From the NCBI GenBank assembly GCA_035445085.1, contig DAOMQA010000004.1:121936-185935 (forward strand): a stretch of 64,000 bases of DNA. Direction: 5' to 3'. Each line of letters opens with the position of its first letter. Position 1 is the stretch's first letter. Source of the DNA: JBDHXE01 sp035445085. Lineage in GTDB: Bacteria > Bacteroidota > Ignavibacteria > Kapaibacteriales > UBA2268. Below, one piece after another: positions 17,299 to 26,813 of this stretch. The translations under genes and the position numbers were made by a program. Under the pieces are notes generated by a model, which had not been told where the DNA came from, made no database searches, and worked only from the letters and a program-made list of their open reading frames with translations.

Positions 17299-19560
17299 CT
17301 AATTTTTATGCTCTATATAATACATAAACGAATCTTTTGTCGCTTGATAAATAAATAATAAATCTTTTGCAAACATTTCGATATCAATCAACGTACTCAT
17401 ATATATTGTAGATCGTTTAAAATTAATGTTCTTTTTTACTAACATTCTATGTAAATGAAAGTCAATTTTTGATTTAATATTTACATTTATATCTACATTC
17501 ATAAAATCAATCTCTTCATCATTTTCAAAGTTTGATTTTATTATTCTATCCGCAATTTTTAAAGCAAATTCTTCGTAGCTTTTTAATAGCTCTTTAGTCT
17601 CTCTTATTTGATCGTTTGTGAATTGATTATGATTATTATCTATATATTTATGATTTTGCTTAGTTACTATAATTAGTCTATCCCCTAATTCTTGAAATGC
17701 TAATATTGATTTAGTATATAAATACCCATCATCGGGCACTTTAGGAGAGCTTTCAATATAGAGTTTTAGTATATTTTTAATAAAAGTACTCCCTTCATCA
17801 TCTAATTTTTTTGCTAATTTAAAATTTGCTTTTAGATTTGTTGCTTCTGGTTTAAAAAATGATTCAAAACTATTGAGCAAAATTGAGGTATGCTTGTTAA
17901 TATAATCGCTTATTGAATTTAAAATAAATTCAACCTTCTTGTCTGGATTTTCTTTTTCTGCAAGTAGTTTTCTTAGTTTTTCTTCTTCTTCCCTTTCTTT
18001 TTCTTTGTGCATTTTGCCCGTTCTTATAAATGCTACCACTACAAACAGTCCCACACCTAATACACCAAAGTAAGAGCCGAAATAAAGAATTAAAGCTATA
18101 ATAGATGCCATTATAGTAGCCATAACACCTGTAAAGAACCAGCCTGCAACAACTGTAATCACTCCAGATACTCTATATACAGCAGAGTCTCTCCCCCACG
18201 CTTTGTCTGGGAGTGCTGCAGCCATTGCAACGATAAATGTAACATATGTAGTAGATAAAGGCAATTGTAGAGATGTAGCAAAAGAAATAAGCCCAGATGA
18301 AACAACAAGAATTACAGCAGCACGGATTAGGTCAAAAGATGGTGGTTGCTCACCTTCTATAATAATTGGCTTATATTTCGATAAATCAAATCTTTTAGAT
18401 ATTTTATTACTAATCGCTGGTGGCGTAATCTTAAGGATAAAATAAGCGAAATCAATGGCTATACGAACTAACAATCTTGCAAGCACATTAGATTCAAATC
18501 TTTCTGCACCTTCATCTTGCCTTCCTAAATTTAGCTCTGTTTTGGCAACATTCTGAGCTTTTTTAGAAAAATATAAAGTTATAACCATTATAACGCCTGA
18601 TAACAATAAAATGAGCATATCAGCCTTGACTGGCTCTGTTAAATATGCCATCGTTTGATTAGCAGTATTAGGGTCGGCTAAGTAATAATAATATGCACTT
18701 AATCCAGCTAATGGTGCGCCAATAAAGTTTACTAAATCATTAGCGGAAAATGCCAATGCTAACCCAAAAGTACCTACCAATACAATAACTTTGAGCATAT
18801 TTATTTTAGTAAACCACATTAACAATTGTATCACAATTGTCCAAAATACAATTAATCCACAAACTATTATACTCACATTGTTATTGATATATTGAAGTAG
18901 ACCTTCTGATACAAAGGTAGCTCCTTTTGCACCTTTCATAAATATAAACATAAATATCATAGACAGAGCTACACCACTCCATATAGCACCATACTTTTTG
19001 AATTTGTCAATATAATCAAATGTAAATATCATCCTAGTAAGAAATTGGAAAAGATAGCCAAATATAAAGGCAAAGAAAATAGAACTAATAATCCCAACAA
19101 TTATATTTAACAAACTTGATAAGTTTAAATATTCATAAACAGTAGAGAATTCTCCTCCTACATTTATTACTTTGATTGCAGAGATAGCAACAGATGCCCC
19201 TAATAACGTAAAAACCAATGAAACCGTAGTAGATGTAGGCAAACCAAAGGTATTAAAAAGATCAATCAATAAAACTTGCGCATATATCATTGCTAAAAAT
19301 ATAATTAATACTTCAGTAACATTGAATCTTTCTGGGTTAAATACACCAGTCCTAGCAACCTCTATCATTCCATTAGAGAAAAAGATACCAGTAAAAACAC
19401 CAATGGCAGCCACTGTAAGAGCAGTCTTGAATTTGGCAGCTTTGGAGCCTAAGGCGGAATTAAGAAAGTTGATTGCATCGTTGGCAACACCTACCGTAAG
19501 ATTTACAGCTGCTAATATTAACAGCAGTATTACCATTAATAAATTTATATCAAAAGACAT
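17299..19560 (-). CDS. pit: PiT-family inorganic phosphate transporter with C-terminal PhoU-like domain
   Basis: A 753-residue protein. The membrane part (about 1-530, roughly ten or more helices) contains the duplicated PiT signatures GVANDAINFLNSALGSKAA (about 24-42) and SANDLVNFIGAPLAG (about 267-281), which form the phosphate/cation path. A charged cytosolic segment (about 515-545) leads into a helical domain (about 545-753) resembling PhoU/DUF47 regulators. Ordinary PiT proteins are 400-550 residues with a separate pit accessory gene, so here the regulator appears fused. Monocistronic; no pho box is recognised. Confidence 0.9.
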   Translation of the reverse strand: MSFDINLLMVILLLILAAVNLTVGVANDAINFLNSALGSKAAKFKTALTVAAIGVFTGIFFSNGMIEVARTGVFNPERFNVTEVLIIFLAMIYAQVLLIDLFNTFGLPTSTTVSLVFTLLGASVAISAIKVINVGGEFSTVYEYLNLSSLLNIIVGIISSIFFAFIFGYLFQFLTRMIFTFDYIDKFKKYGAIWSGVALSMIFMFIFMKGAKGATFVSEGLLQYINNNVSIIVCGLIVFWTIVIQLLMWFTKINMLKVIVLVGTFGLALAFSANDLVNFIGAPLAGLSAYYYYLADPNTANQTMAYLTEPVKADMLILLLSGVIMVITLYFSKKAQNVAKTELNLGRQDEGAERFESNVLARLLVRIAIDFAYFILKITPPAISNKISKRFDLSKYKPIIIEGEQPPSFDLIRAAVILVVSSGLISFATSLQLPLSTTYVTFIVAMAAALPDKAWGRDSAVYRVSGVITVVAGWFFTGVMATIMASIIALILYFGSYFGVLGVGLFVVVAFIRTGKMHKEKEREEEEKLRKLLAEKENPDKKVEFILNSISDYINKHTSILLNSFESFFKPEATNLKANFKLAKKLDDEGSTFIKNILKLYIESSPKVPDDGYLYTKSILAFQELGDRLIIVTKQNHKYIDNNHNQFTNDQIRETKELLKSYEEFALKIADRIIKSNFENDEEIDFMNVDINVNIKSKIDFHLHRMLVKKNINFKRSTIYMSTLIDIEMFAKDLLFIYQATKDSFMYYIEHKN

Positions 19561-19645
19561 AAAATTCCATAATTGTTAGTATAATACGTTTCAAATATAA
19601 AAATAAAATGATTTGAAAATGTTAAGAAATCTTAATATTTAGAAT

Positions 19646-20809
19646 TTATTTTAAGTCGCCAATAAGTTCAGATATAAATAAAGTTATAGAATCACTTGTA
19701 AAATACCCATTAGAGTTCAATTTCAATAATTTATTATTGAATATTTCAATTTTATCAGCAAAAACCTGAAAATTACTCTGCTTAAATATATTATATAAAT
19801 CGATATGATAATCTTTTTGAAATCTATTAAAATCAAGACCGCTTGAACGAAGTTCTAAATAAATTCGTTCTAATATTAGCTCATTCACCTTTAATATTTC
19901 AAAATTTTCTTCAGGCAATTCATTTTTTTCTAACAAAGCAAAATATTTGTGATTATTGCGGTAATTCCAGTATCTCCTATTATCTAAATATCCATGTGCA
20001 GAAGGACCAAAGGAGAAATACTCACCTTGCTCCCAATAATTCATATTATGTTTACACTCTTTGTTATTTTTCGAATAATTAGAAACTTCATAATGCTCAA
20101 AACCGTTAGCTGTTAGTAGTTTGTCGGCTAAATTATACATTAAATAGTCTGCATCTTCATCAGTTTTTTTTACTTTACCTGCTAAAAATTGATTATTTAA
20201 CGGCGTCCCTTCTTCGTAAATTAAACTATAACAGGAAATATGTTCCGTTTCTAATTCAATCGCCCTCTCTAAAGTATTTGCCCAGCTTTCTATAGTTTGA
20301 TTTGGTAATGCAAACATTAAGTCAATATTTATATTGTCAAATCCTATCGAACGCGCTTTACTTACTGATTTATATATGTCGTCAATATTATGTATTCTCT
20401 CTAAGAATTGTAGCTCATCCATATTAAAGGATTGCACACCAAAACTCAGCCTATTAGCACCCAATTGCTTATAAAACTCTAAATTTTTAGAATCAATCGT
20501 TCCCGGATTGCATTCAATCGTCCATTCATAATGTTCACTTAAATTAAAATTCCTATTAATTGCCTCTACCATTTGTTCAAATTGATGTGGCTTCATAAGT
20601 GAAGGAGTACCGCCACCGAAGAAAATAGATTTTAAAACAGGCTTATTATAATTCGTTAGCCTCAAATCTATTTCCTTCGACAACATTTTTGCAAATTGAT
20701 TACGTGAATTTAAATTCTCGATAGAATAGAAATCACAATAAGAGCATTTATGAATACAGTATGGAAAATGAATATACAATCCATATTCTTTATTAATCAT
20801 ATCGCTCAA
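19646..20809 (-). CDS. hemW: Radical SAM heme chaperone HemW / coproporphyrinogen-oxidase-like
   Basis: A 387-residue radical SAM protein with the cluster motif PYCIHKCSYCDF (C18, C22, C25), SAM-binding FFGGGTPS (about 64-71), ECNPGT, FGVQSF and the C-terminal HemN domain. It lacks the N-terminal extension of true HemN oxidases, so a HemW-type heme-trafficking role is more likely than coproporphyrinogen oxidation. The first ATG (20809) overlaps the reductase gene by 17 nt; an internal Met four codons in would reduce this. Confidence 0.88.
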   Translation of the reverse strand: MSDMINKEYGLYIHFPYCIHKCSYCDFYSIENLNSRNQFAKMLSKEIDLRLTNYNKPVLKSIFFGGGTPSLMKPHQFEQMVEAINRNFNLSEHYEWTIECNPGTIDSKNLEFYKQLGANRLSFGVQSFNMDELQFLERIHNIDDIYKSVSKARSIGFDNINIDLMFALPNQTIESWANTLERAIELETEHISCYSLIYEEGTPLNNQFLAGKVKKTDEDADYLMYNLADKLLTANGFEHYEVSNYSKNNKECKHNMNYWEQGEYFSFGPSAHGYLDNRRYWNYRNNHKYFALLEKNELPEENFEILKVNELILERIYLELRSSGLDFNRFQKDYHIDLYNIFKQSNFQVFADKIEIFNNKLLKLNSNGYFTSDSITLFISELIGDLK

Positions 20810-21503
20810 AGTGTATCATTTTCCTACTATAGCCCATATTCAGAAGGTTTGTACGTGCTTCGCTAACCATCTCTTTCCAACCGCATATATAAAATTCAGC
20901 GTCTGGCTTACTTGCCAATAATTCTTGGTATACTTTATGAACATATCCTCTATGACCGTTCCATTCTGGAGAAGTTTCTCTTGATAAGACTGGGTGGAAA
21001 TGAAATGAATCTACTTTAGATAATTCTTCCATTTCGTCTAAATACGTCATATCTCTCATAAATCTAGTACCAAAAATTAAATGAATATTTTTGTGGGGAA
21101 TATTTTTATTAAAAATATCTAAATATATTGAACGGAGTGGTGCTAAGCCAGTTCCTGTACAAATCATATACAAATCAGTTGTAATTTCATTTTTTAACAT
21201 AAAATTACCGCGCGGTTCTGATGTTTTTAAAAAAGAGCCGATATGAATTTCATTAAATAAATAGGTAGTAGCTACCCCATTAGGATCTAATACTATTAAT
21301 AGCTCAATAATATTGCTACCATTTGGAGCACTTGCTATCGAGTATTCTCTATAATTCTTCTTAGCAGGTATAGGAAATTCGATTTTAACGTGTTGCCCGG
21401 CTTCAAAATCGTAAGTTTCTAAATCATTAAATCTTAAATAAAACCTTCTTACATTAAAAGCTTCTTTGACTATATCAACAACCTCAGCCTGATACCATTG
21501 CAT
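20793..21503 (-). CDS. Ferredoxin-NADP reductase-type FAD/NAD(P)H oxidoreductase
   Basis: A 236-residue flavoprotein. The FAD-binding RxYSxAS motif is REYSIASAPNG (about 51-61), and the nicotinamide-binding region begins ICTGTGLAPLRSI (about 114-126), followed by HLIFGTR and YICGWKEMV near the C-terminus. There is no ferredoxin domain, so it is a stand-alone FNR module transferring electrons between NAD(P)H and an unidentified partner. It overlaps hemW by 17 nt, so the reductase could plausibly serve that enzyme's radical SAM cluster, but this is inference. Confidence 0.85.
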   Translation of the reverse strand: MQWYQAEVVDIVKEAFNVRRFYLRFNDLETYDFEAGQHVKIEFPIPAKKNYREYSIASAPNGSNIIELLIVLDPNGVATTYLFNEIHIGSFLKTSEPRGNFMLKNEITTDLYMICTGTGLAPLRSIYLDIFNKNIPHKNIHLIFGTRFMRDMTYLDEMEELSKVDSFHFHPVLSRETSPEWNGHRGYVHKVYQELLASKPDAEFYICGWKEMVSEARTNLLNMGYSRKMIHFERYD

Positions 21504-21600
21504 GTATTAATTTACCTTTATTAAGTTTATTAAATTGTTATAATATAAGTTTATTAAAACGAATTAATCTAATTTTTACGTTTAATAATAATCAAAATAC

Positions 21601-21608
21601 TATTTTTG
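21601..21608 (+). promoter_or_regulatory. Candidate -7 element for the GT9 gene
   Basis: TATTTTTG (TAnnTTTG) 25 nt upstream of the favoured ATG at 21634. The spacing supports this start over the TTG at 21625. Confidence 0.45.
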
Positions 21609-21633
21609 TAATATTAACACAATATTGATTGTA

Positions 21634-22740
21634 ATGTTTAGAAAAGTATTAAAACAAATTGAAATCTATAATAAGTGGCTTATTTTATTTATTTTAAAGG
21701 TATTTTTAAGAAATAAACCGCAAGTATTTCCAGTTTCACCGCAGCAAGTTAAGAAACTATTACTGCTTAGATATGATGTATTAGGAGATATGGTAATTAC
21801 TTTACCTATGATTCACTATTTACAACAATATTTACCTGATACACAAATAGATATTTTATGCACTAACAGAAATAATACTTTAGCTGAGCATACACCCGGT
21901 CTCAAAAACATATATCTATATAGCAGAAAAAAGCTATTCTTTAAAGAATTGCGACCCCTAAGAAAAGAGAAATACGATATGATAATTTCATTAGTATTTA
22001 ATCGAACTACAATCGCTGGCTTAATTGCCAATTACATCAACCGTAAAGCTATAAAAGTACATTTGAAAGATAGCGACAATGTTGCATTGTATTCAATATT
22101 ATTCAACGTGTTGTTACCATTTGAAAATATTAGATTTAAAATTACATTATTAGAACTACAAGTGAGAATGGCAGCAATGTTATTTGGAGTAGATTTTAAA
22201 TACGAAGATATCAAAAAGGATAACTTGATTCTTAGTAATGACTTATTAACAAATGCTTTAAACTTATTTTCTGAGACAAGCCAAATAAAAATTATTTATA
22301 ATATTTCGGCAGGGGCAGAGCATCGGCAATTTTCAACTATCAAAAATATAACGATCTTAAAGCATTTAACCGAGAGCCTATCTAAGTGTAATTTTTATGT
22401 TAGTTGTAGTCCCAATGATATTGAAAAAGCTAAATCAATAGTGTTAGGTGTAGATAAACCTAATTGCAGACTTGCTATACACTCTTCCAACGTTATGCAG
22501 AGCTTTGCAATTATTCAACTCGCTGATTTTGTAATTACTCCTGATACTGCTTTTGTTCAAATTGCTTCAATGTTTAATATTCCAACTATAATATTTTATT
22601 CTACTTTGACAGTTTTGCCTGACGAATGGCTTCCATATCGTAATAAATATACTTTCATGGTTACTAAAGAAAAAACATCAATTGAAGAATTAGATAACAA
22701 TGAAATAATTAGAAGTATTATTGATTTTATAAATAAATAA
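21634..22740 (+). CDS. Glycosyltransferase family 9 (heptosyltransferase-like)
   Basis: A 368-residue protein from ATG 21634; a TTG three codons earlier (21625) is possible but less likely. The GT-B fold is suggested by LLLRYDVLGDMVITLPMIHY (about 44-63), the ADP-heptose transferase N-terminal block, and by the C-terminal ADFVITPDTAFVQIASMFN acceptor/donor region. Family members add heptose to the LPS core. Whether heptose or another sugar is used here cannot be read from the sequence. It is a single gene flanked by oppositely oriented genes. Confidence 0.85.
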   Translation: MFRKVLKQIEIYNKWLILFILKVFLRNKPQVFPVSPQQVKKLLLLRYDVLGDMVITLPMIHYLQQYLPDTQIDILCTNRNNTLAEHTPGLKNIYLYSRKKLFFKELRPLRKEKYDMIISLVFNRTTIAGLIANYINRKAIKVHLKDSDNVALYSILFNVLLPFENIRFKITLLELQVRMAAMLFGVDFKYEDIKKDNLILSNDLLTNALNLFSETSQIKIIYNISAGAEHRQFSTIKNITILKHLTESLSKCNFYVSCSPNDIEKAKSIVLGVDKPNCRLAIHSSNVMQSFAIIQLADFVITPDTAFVQIASMFNIPTIIFYSTLTVLPDEWLPYRNKYTFMVTKEKTSIEELDNNEIIRSIIDFINK

Positions 22741-22742
22741 AG

Positions 22743-24041
22743 TTATTTTTTCATGTTAGCGCGTAATATTAGCTGTTTTTGCTTAGGTTTATCTTCATTC
22801 CATTGGAACAGTGGTAAATTGAATTTCATAGGGTCGTCAAAAATTAAATTTTCTGGTATAAATTCTGCTATTGTAGTTCCTATCCAATAAATTTTATCTA
22901 CTTCACCATTATCAAATTTGATACGTATAGAATCTGTGCTTTTCCTATCCACACCATTCTCTCCTTTATCATCAGCAAAAAAATACAAACTTTTCGCATC
23001 ACCATTTGAATAAACAGATTGGACCGTTGCCGAATCAATATCAATAATTATGTCCTTACCAACTATTTGATTAAATCTATTTTTTTCTATACTATCGTGA
23101 ACCATCACCATAATAGAATTATTAAAAGCATATAAATTCTTGACTTTATTATCTTTTAATTTAATTATTATAGAGTCTGCGTATAACTGAGATTGCTTAT
23201 ACCATACGATAGGCTTATGATTTAGAATAATAGAATCCTTGGAATATATAGCTTCGTTACTCTTTGTCATTATATCTCCTTTAACCAACTCTACGTTACC
23301 AGAGAACTTATAGTATTCATTTGAAGTATTTCGAAAAGCCTCCATAGTATCTGCCGAAATAGTCAAAGTATCGTACTTTGCCATTGTATTATAGCTATCT
23401 AAGCTGTCAGTAATATAAGTTGTATCTATTTTATATAATACCGGCTTGCCAAAAGCTGCATAATAATTATCATTTGGAAATGAGTATATAGTGTCCGCAG
23501 TAATCAATACATCAGTAAATTTTCCTTTAATAAATACATCTCCAAAGGCTTTACTAACCCTTGTAGCTCTATTATAAACAATTCTATTTGCAAAGATATT
23601 AATAGAATCATCTTCTATATTAACATTTATAATAAAATCAGCTATATAATTTTTTATATCATACGAACCTTCGGTAGCTTTAAGTACTGTTTTTTTATCG
23701 ATAATTTTTACAGAATCGTACGCATAAGCAAAAGCGGCATTCCCGTCATAATGAATCTTAGGCGATAATAAAAGCATCGTATTTTGCTCTATTTTAACAT
23801 TACCCAGCAAATCTGCTTTATTTTGTTCAATATATTGCTTGGCATACTTGCTTTTTACTATTACATCTCTATGCTTCAATACAACATTACCATAAAATTC
23901 TCTATATGATTGTTCGTTAAATGTTGAACCTACTAATGAGTCCGCATTCTCAAGGATAATATCATTATTAATGTTTTGAGAAGTTTCAGCAAACAACAAA
24001 ATATACGATATAAGAGCAATAAAAGGAATATATTTATACAT
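22743..24041 (-). CDS. OstA-like / LptA-type organic solvent tolerance protein
   Basis: A 432-residue secreted protein with an N-terminal signal (IPFIALISYILLFAETSQ) and repeated beta segments of the LptA/OstA jellyroll type, for example FYGNVVLKHRDVIVKS, ADLLGNVKIEQNTMLL and FSGNVELVKGDIMTKSN. The Bacteroidota form is much longer than the roughly 180-residue E. coli LptA. It likely bridges LPS through the periplasm, together with LptC (7.4 kb). It overlaps the SRPBCC gene by one nucleotide (TAATG), so the two are cotranscribed. Confidence 0.8.
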   Translation of the reverse strand: MYKYIPFIALISYILLFAETSQNINNDIILENADSLVGSTFNEQSYREFYGNVVLKHRDVIVKSKYAKQYIEQNKADLLGNVKIEQNTMLLLSPKIHYDGNAAFAYAYDSVKIIDKKTVLKATEGSYDIKNYIADFIINVNIEDDSINIFANRIVYNRATRVSKAFGDVFIKGKFTDVLITADTIYSFPNDNYYAAFGKPVLYKIDTTYITDSLDSYNTMAKYDTLTISADTMEAFRNTSNEYYKFSGNVELVKGDIMTKSNEAIYSKDSIILNHKPIVWYKQSQLYADSIIIKLKDNKVKNLYAFNNSIMVMVHDSIEKNRFNQIVGKDIIIDIDSATVQSVYSNGDAKSLYFFADDKGENGVDRKSTDSIRIKFDNGEVDKIYWIGTTIAEFIPENLIFDDPMKFNLPLFQWNEDKPKQKQLILRANMKK

Positions 24042-24571
24042 TACTTTTCTATAGCTAATTTTAAATCTAACAAACTACTCTCTTGGTCCCTCCCCATATA
24101 CTTCTCCATCAACATTCCAAAAACTCTTGCAGCTGGATTAAAGCCTAATTCACCATAATCCACCCACTTTACTCTAATCCCATTATTTAGTGAGTCCAGA
24201 AAAAAAGTTCCGTTAATTCTATGCTCGTCATCATTTATAATTATTTCATAATCTATACTTTTATTAGGCTTATAGTTGAATATTCTTAAAACACCTGCCC
24301 CCATAAACTTACTTTTCCACTTTGCAGAACTATAAGGTCCTAAATTATTTTGTTGATAGCTAATAGTCATAGATGTATCTTTTTTAGTTGACATATAAGA
24401 CCAATCTTCCCATTTTCTTAAATCAATAATATAATCTTCGATAGTAGCAAAATTTGAATCAATGATAATTTCTCGCTCAATTTTATATTTTGATGGTAAA
24501 AATAAGCTAATTAGAATTATTATAGCTAAAATTGACGTAGCAAAAATGAGAATATATTTAACAACTTTCAT
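24041..24571 (-). CDS. SRPBCC-superfamily protein with N-terminal membrane anchor
   Basis: A 176-residue protein: one membrane helix (about 5-25), then a START/polyketide-cyclase-like fold recognised from the pattern REIIIDSNFATIEDYIIDLR, then KWEDWSYM and the C-terminal MEKYMGRDQESSLLDLK. Such domains bind hydrophobic ligands; no ligand can be assigned. It lies directly upstream of, and overlaps, the OstA-like gene, so an envelope-lipid-related job is possible, by context only. Confidence 0.7.
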   Translation of the reverse strand: MKVVKYILIFATSILAIIILISLFLPSKYKIEREIIIDSNFATIEDYIIDLRKWEDWSYMSTKKDTSMTISYQQNNLGPYSSAKWKSKFMGAGVLRIFNYKPNKSIDYEIIINDDEHRINGTFFLDSLNNGIRVKWVDYGELGFNPAARVFGMLMEKYMGRDQESSLLDLKLAIEK

Positions 24572-24648
24572 AGAAATTTAAATTATTAATAACTTTAAAC
24601 CTATTAAGACGTCAAATGCAATAAAGTAAATATAAATTTTATAGCGAA

Positions 24649-26460
24649 ATGAAAAAAATCATTATTATCAGTATCTTATACTTATTATTTAATGTAATTG
24701 AAAATGTGCAAGCTCAATCCGTCAATCAACAAAAATATCAATTAGGATTGTCTTATGAAAAGAATGGCATGAATGAGGAGGCAGAAAGAATATTTGATGA
24801 GTTAATCAAAGCCGAGCCTAATAATAAAAATTTCTTTGATGCCTATGTTGTGATTATGAAAAGACAAAATAAATTTTCTCAATTGGAAGTTATAGCTGAA
24901 AATTATTATAATAAGAATAAAAATGCAGAAACTGCAAATTTAATGGCAGAATTATATTGGAGGTCTGGCAAGTTAGATAAAGCTAATGATTTATGGGACG
25001 AGTCTATAAATTATGATAAATCTTCTAAAGATTTATATACTCTAATATCTAACACACAAATTGACTTGCGCTTGTTTGATAAAGCAATTTCTACTTTATT
25101 ACTGGGTAGAGAAAACTTAGATGATTCGTTTATATTTTCGGACCAACTAATTAAATTATATATTTCTACTAATAATTATAAAAGTGGCTTTAAAGAAATA
25201 TTAAATTCTTTAAATAATAATATGGACTTGGCTACAGCGCAAGGTAGAATTTATGCTTTGATGAGCAATCAAGAGTCTATTGATTTTTTAAATAATGGGC
25301 TTAAGGATTTGGCAAATCAAAACAAGCAAGCCTTAGCATATCAGGAGCTTTATGCTTGGTTTTTAAGAACAACTGAACGTTTAGATGAAGCATTGGATAT
25401 TTATGTAAGATTAGATGAATTAAAAAAGACAAATGGCTATGAAATAATGAATTTTGCTACAATGAGCACTAAAGATGGTAATTATGATATTGCCCTCAAG
25501 GCTTATGACTTATTAATGGCAAAGGGTAGAAACAATCCTTATTATTCGTCTGCCGTTTATGGATATACAAAAGTATTAGACGATAAGATTGCTAATAATG
25601 AAGAGAATATAGACGCAAAATTATATAGCGAAATTATTGATAGGTATAATAAAATTATTACAGAATACCCAAAGACTGGACAAGCAGCAGATTCAAGACT
25701 AAGAATTGCAATGATTTATGGAGACAAGTTAAACGATATTGATAATGCTATTAAGGAATTGTACTCATTAAGAGAGGAATTTCCAAATACAATTCAGTTT
25801 GTGAATGGTTCACTTAGATTAGGGAAATATTTGTTAATGGAAGGTAAGCCCGATAAAGCTATAACTATATTCAAGGAGGTTTTGAATAATAAAAGAATAG
25901 TTAGCCCTAACCAAACTGATGAAGCAGAATATAACCTTGCTTTATGTGAATATTATACTGGAAGTATCGAAGAAGCTAAAAAGAATTTTAAAGTCATTTC
26001 TAAAGATACAGAATCTAATTCTTCAAACGATGCACTTACTATACTAACCTTTTTAGAAGAGAATAAAACATTTGTAGAGCCTTTAAACACCTATATAGCA
26101 GCAGAATATAAAAAATATCAAAGAAAATACAACGATGCTTTCGATTTATATTTAGAAACAGAAAGTAAAGCCGAAAATTCAAGTCTTGGCGAGCTCGCTC
26201 TATTTAATGCTGCAATGATTAAATTTGAGAATAAAGACTATTCTAAGTTTAGAGATATTATCAATAACCTATTAACAAAATACCCTAACTCCTTACGAGG
26301 TGATGAAATTATCTATTATTTAGCTGGATCTTTTTATAATGAGAAAAATGAAGCAGAGGCGCTTAAAAATTATACAGAGTTATTAACAAAATACCCTAAC
26401 TCTATATATTTGAATGATGCACGTAAAAAAATAAGAATTTTACGTAAAGAAAAACTCTAA
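24649..26460 (+). CDS. Secreted TPR-repeat protein
   Basis: A 603-residue protein with an N-terminal signal peptide (IIIISILYLLFNVIENVQAQ) and tetratricopeptide-like helical repeats along its whole length, for example YQLGLSYEKNGMNEEAERIF and LFNAAMIKFENKDYSKFRDI near the end. It resembles YbgF/BamD-like periplasmic scaffolds and gliding-type TPR proteins, but no specific function is recognised. Its stop overlaps, on the opposite strand, the stop of the GIY-YIG-like gene. Confidence 0.8.
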   Translation: MKKIIIISILYLLFNVIENVQAQSVNQQKYQLGLSYEKNGMNEEAERIFDELIKAEPNNKNFFDAYVVIMKRQNKFSQLEVIAENYYNKNKNAETANLMAELYWRSGKLDKANDLWDESINYDKSSKDLYTLISNTQIDLRLFDKAISTLLLGRENLDDSFIFSDQLIKLYISTNNYKSGFKEILNSLNNNMDLATAQGRIYALMSNQESIDFLNNGLKDLANQNKQALAYQELYAWFLRTTERLDEALDIYVRLDELKKTNGYEIMNFATMSTKDGNYDIALKAYDLLMAKGRNNPYYSSAVYGYTKVLDDKIANNEENIDAKLYSEIIDRYNKIITEYPKTGQAADSRLRIAMIYGDKLNDIDNAIKELYSLREEFPNTIQFVNGSLRLGKYLLMEGKPDKAITIFKEVLNNKRIVSPNQTDEAEYNLALCEYYTGSIEEAKKNFKVISKDTESNSSNDALTILTFLEENKTFVEPLNTYIAAEYKKYQRKYNDAFDLYLETESKAENSSLGELALFNAAMIKFENKDYSKFRDIINNLLTKYPNSLRGDEIIYYLAGSFYNEKNEAEALKNYTELLTKYPNSIYLNDARKKIRILRKEKL

Positions 26461-26810
26461 TTATCCCAAGGTAAATTTACAGTTATTGGGATTGATTTAC
26501 TCGCTTTTGGATTCAACTTAGGTTTTAATCTATTGACTAAGTATGTTTCTATACCAGACTGAGTAAGCACCCCTACTTTTGCCCAAGTAACAAAACAGCC
26601 GTGCGATTGAAATGCTGCAATTGCTGGATCTTTAGCTAATTTATTTAATTCAGATTTTATATTTCCTTTTCCTACATAAATAATATCATCTGTGCCATTA
26701 CCACCAAAAATAACAAATACTCCATTAACATCTAATAATGAATGGCTTAAATCAAGTTTATAAAGCTCACACCATATTTCTCCTTTACATTTTAGCCAAT
26801 CTACTGTCAT
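26457..26810 (-). CDS. Small GIY-YIG-like nuclease-fold protein
   Basis: A 117-residue protein with GVFVIFGGN (about 30-38), IIYVGKGNIKSELNKL (about 43-58) and ETYLVNRLKPKLNP (about 88-101). These match the GIY, YIG-with-following-basic-residue and Glu-containing motifs of GIY-YIG domains (as in UvrC/SLX1 and UPF0213 proteins), with GVF for GIY and YVG for YIG. A catalytic Arg is not obvious; the Lys of VGKG and the Glu of ETYLV are present. It starts 3 nt after the rsmE stop, so it is probably cotranscribed. Function unknown. Confidence 0.6.
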   Translation of the reverse strand: MTVDWLKCKGEIWCELYKLDLSHSLLDVNGVFVIFGGNGTDDIIYVGKGNIKSELNKLAKDPAIAAFQSHGCFVTWAKVGVLTQSGIETYLVNRLKPKLNPKASKSIPITVNLPWDN

Positions 26811-26813
26811 AAT

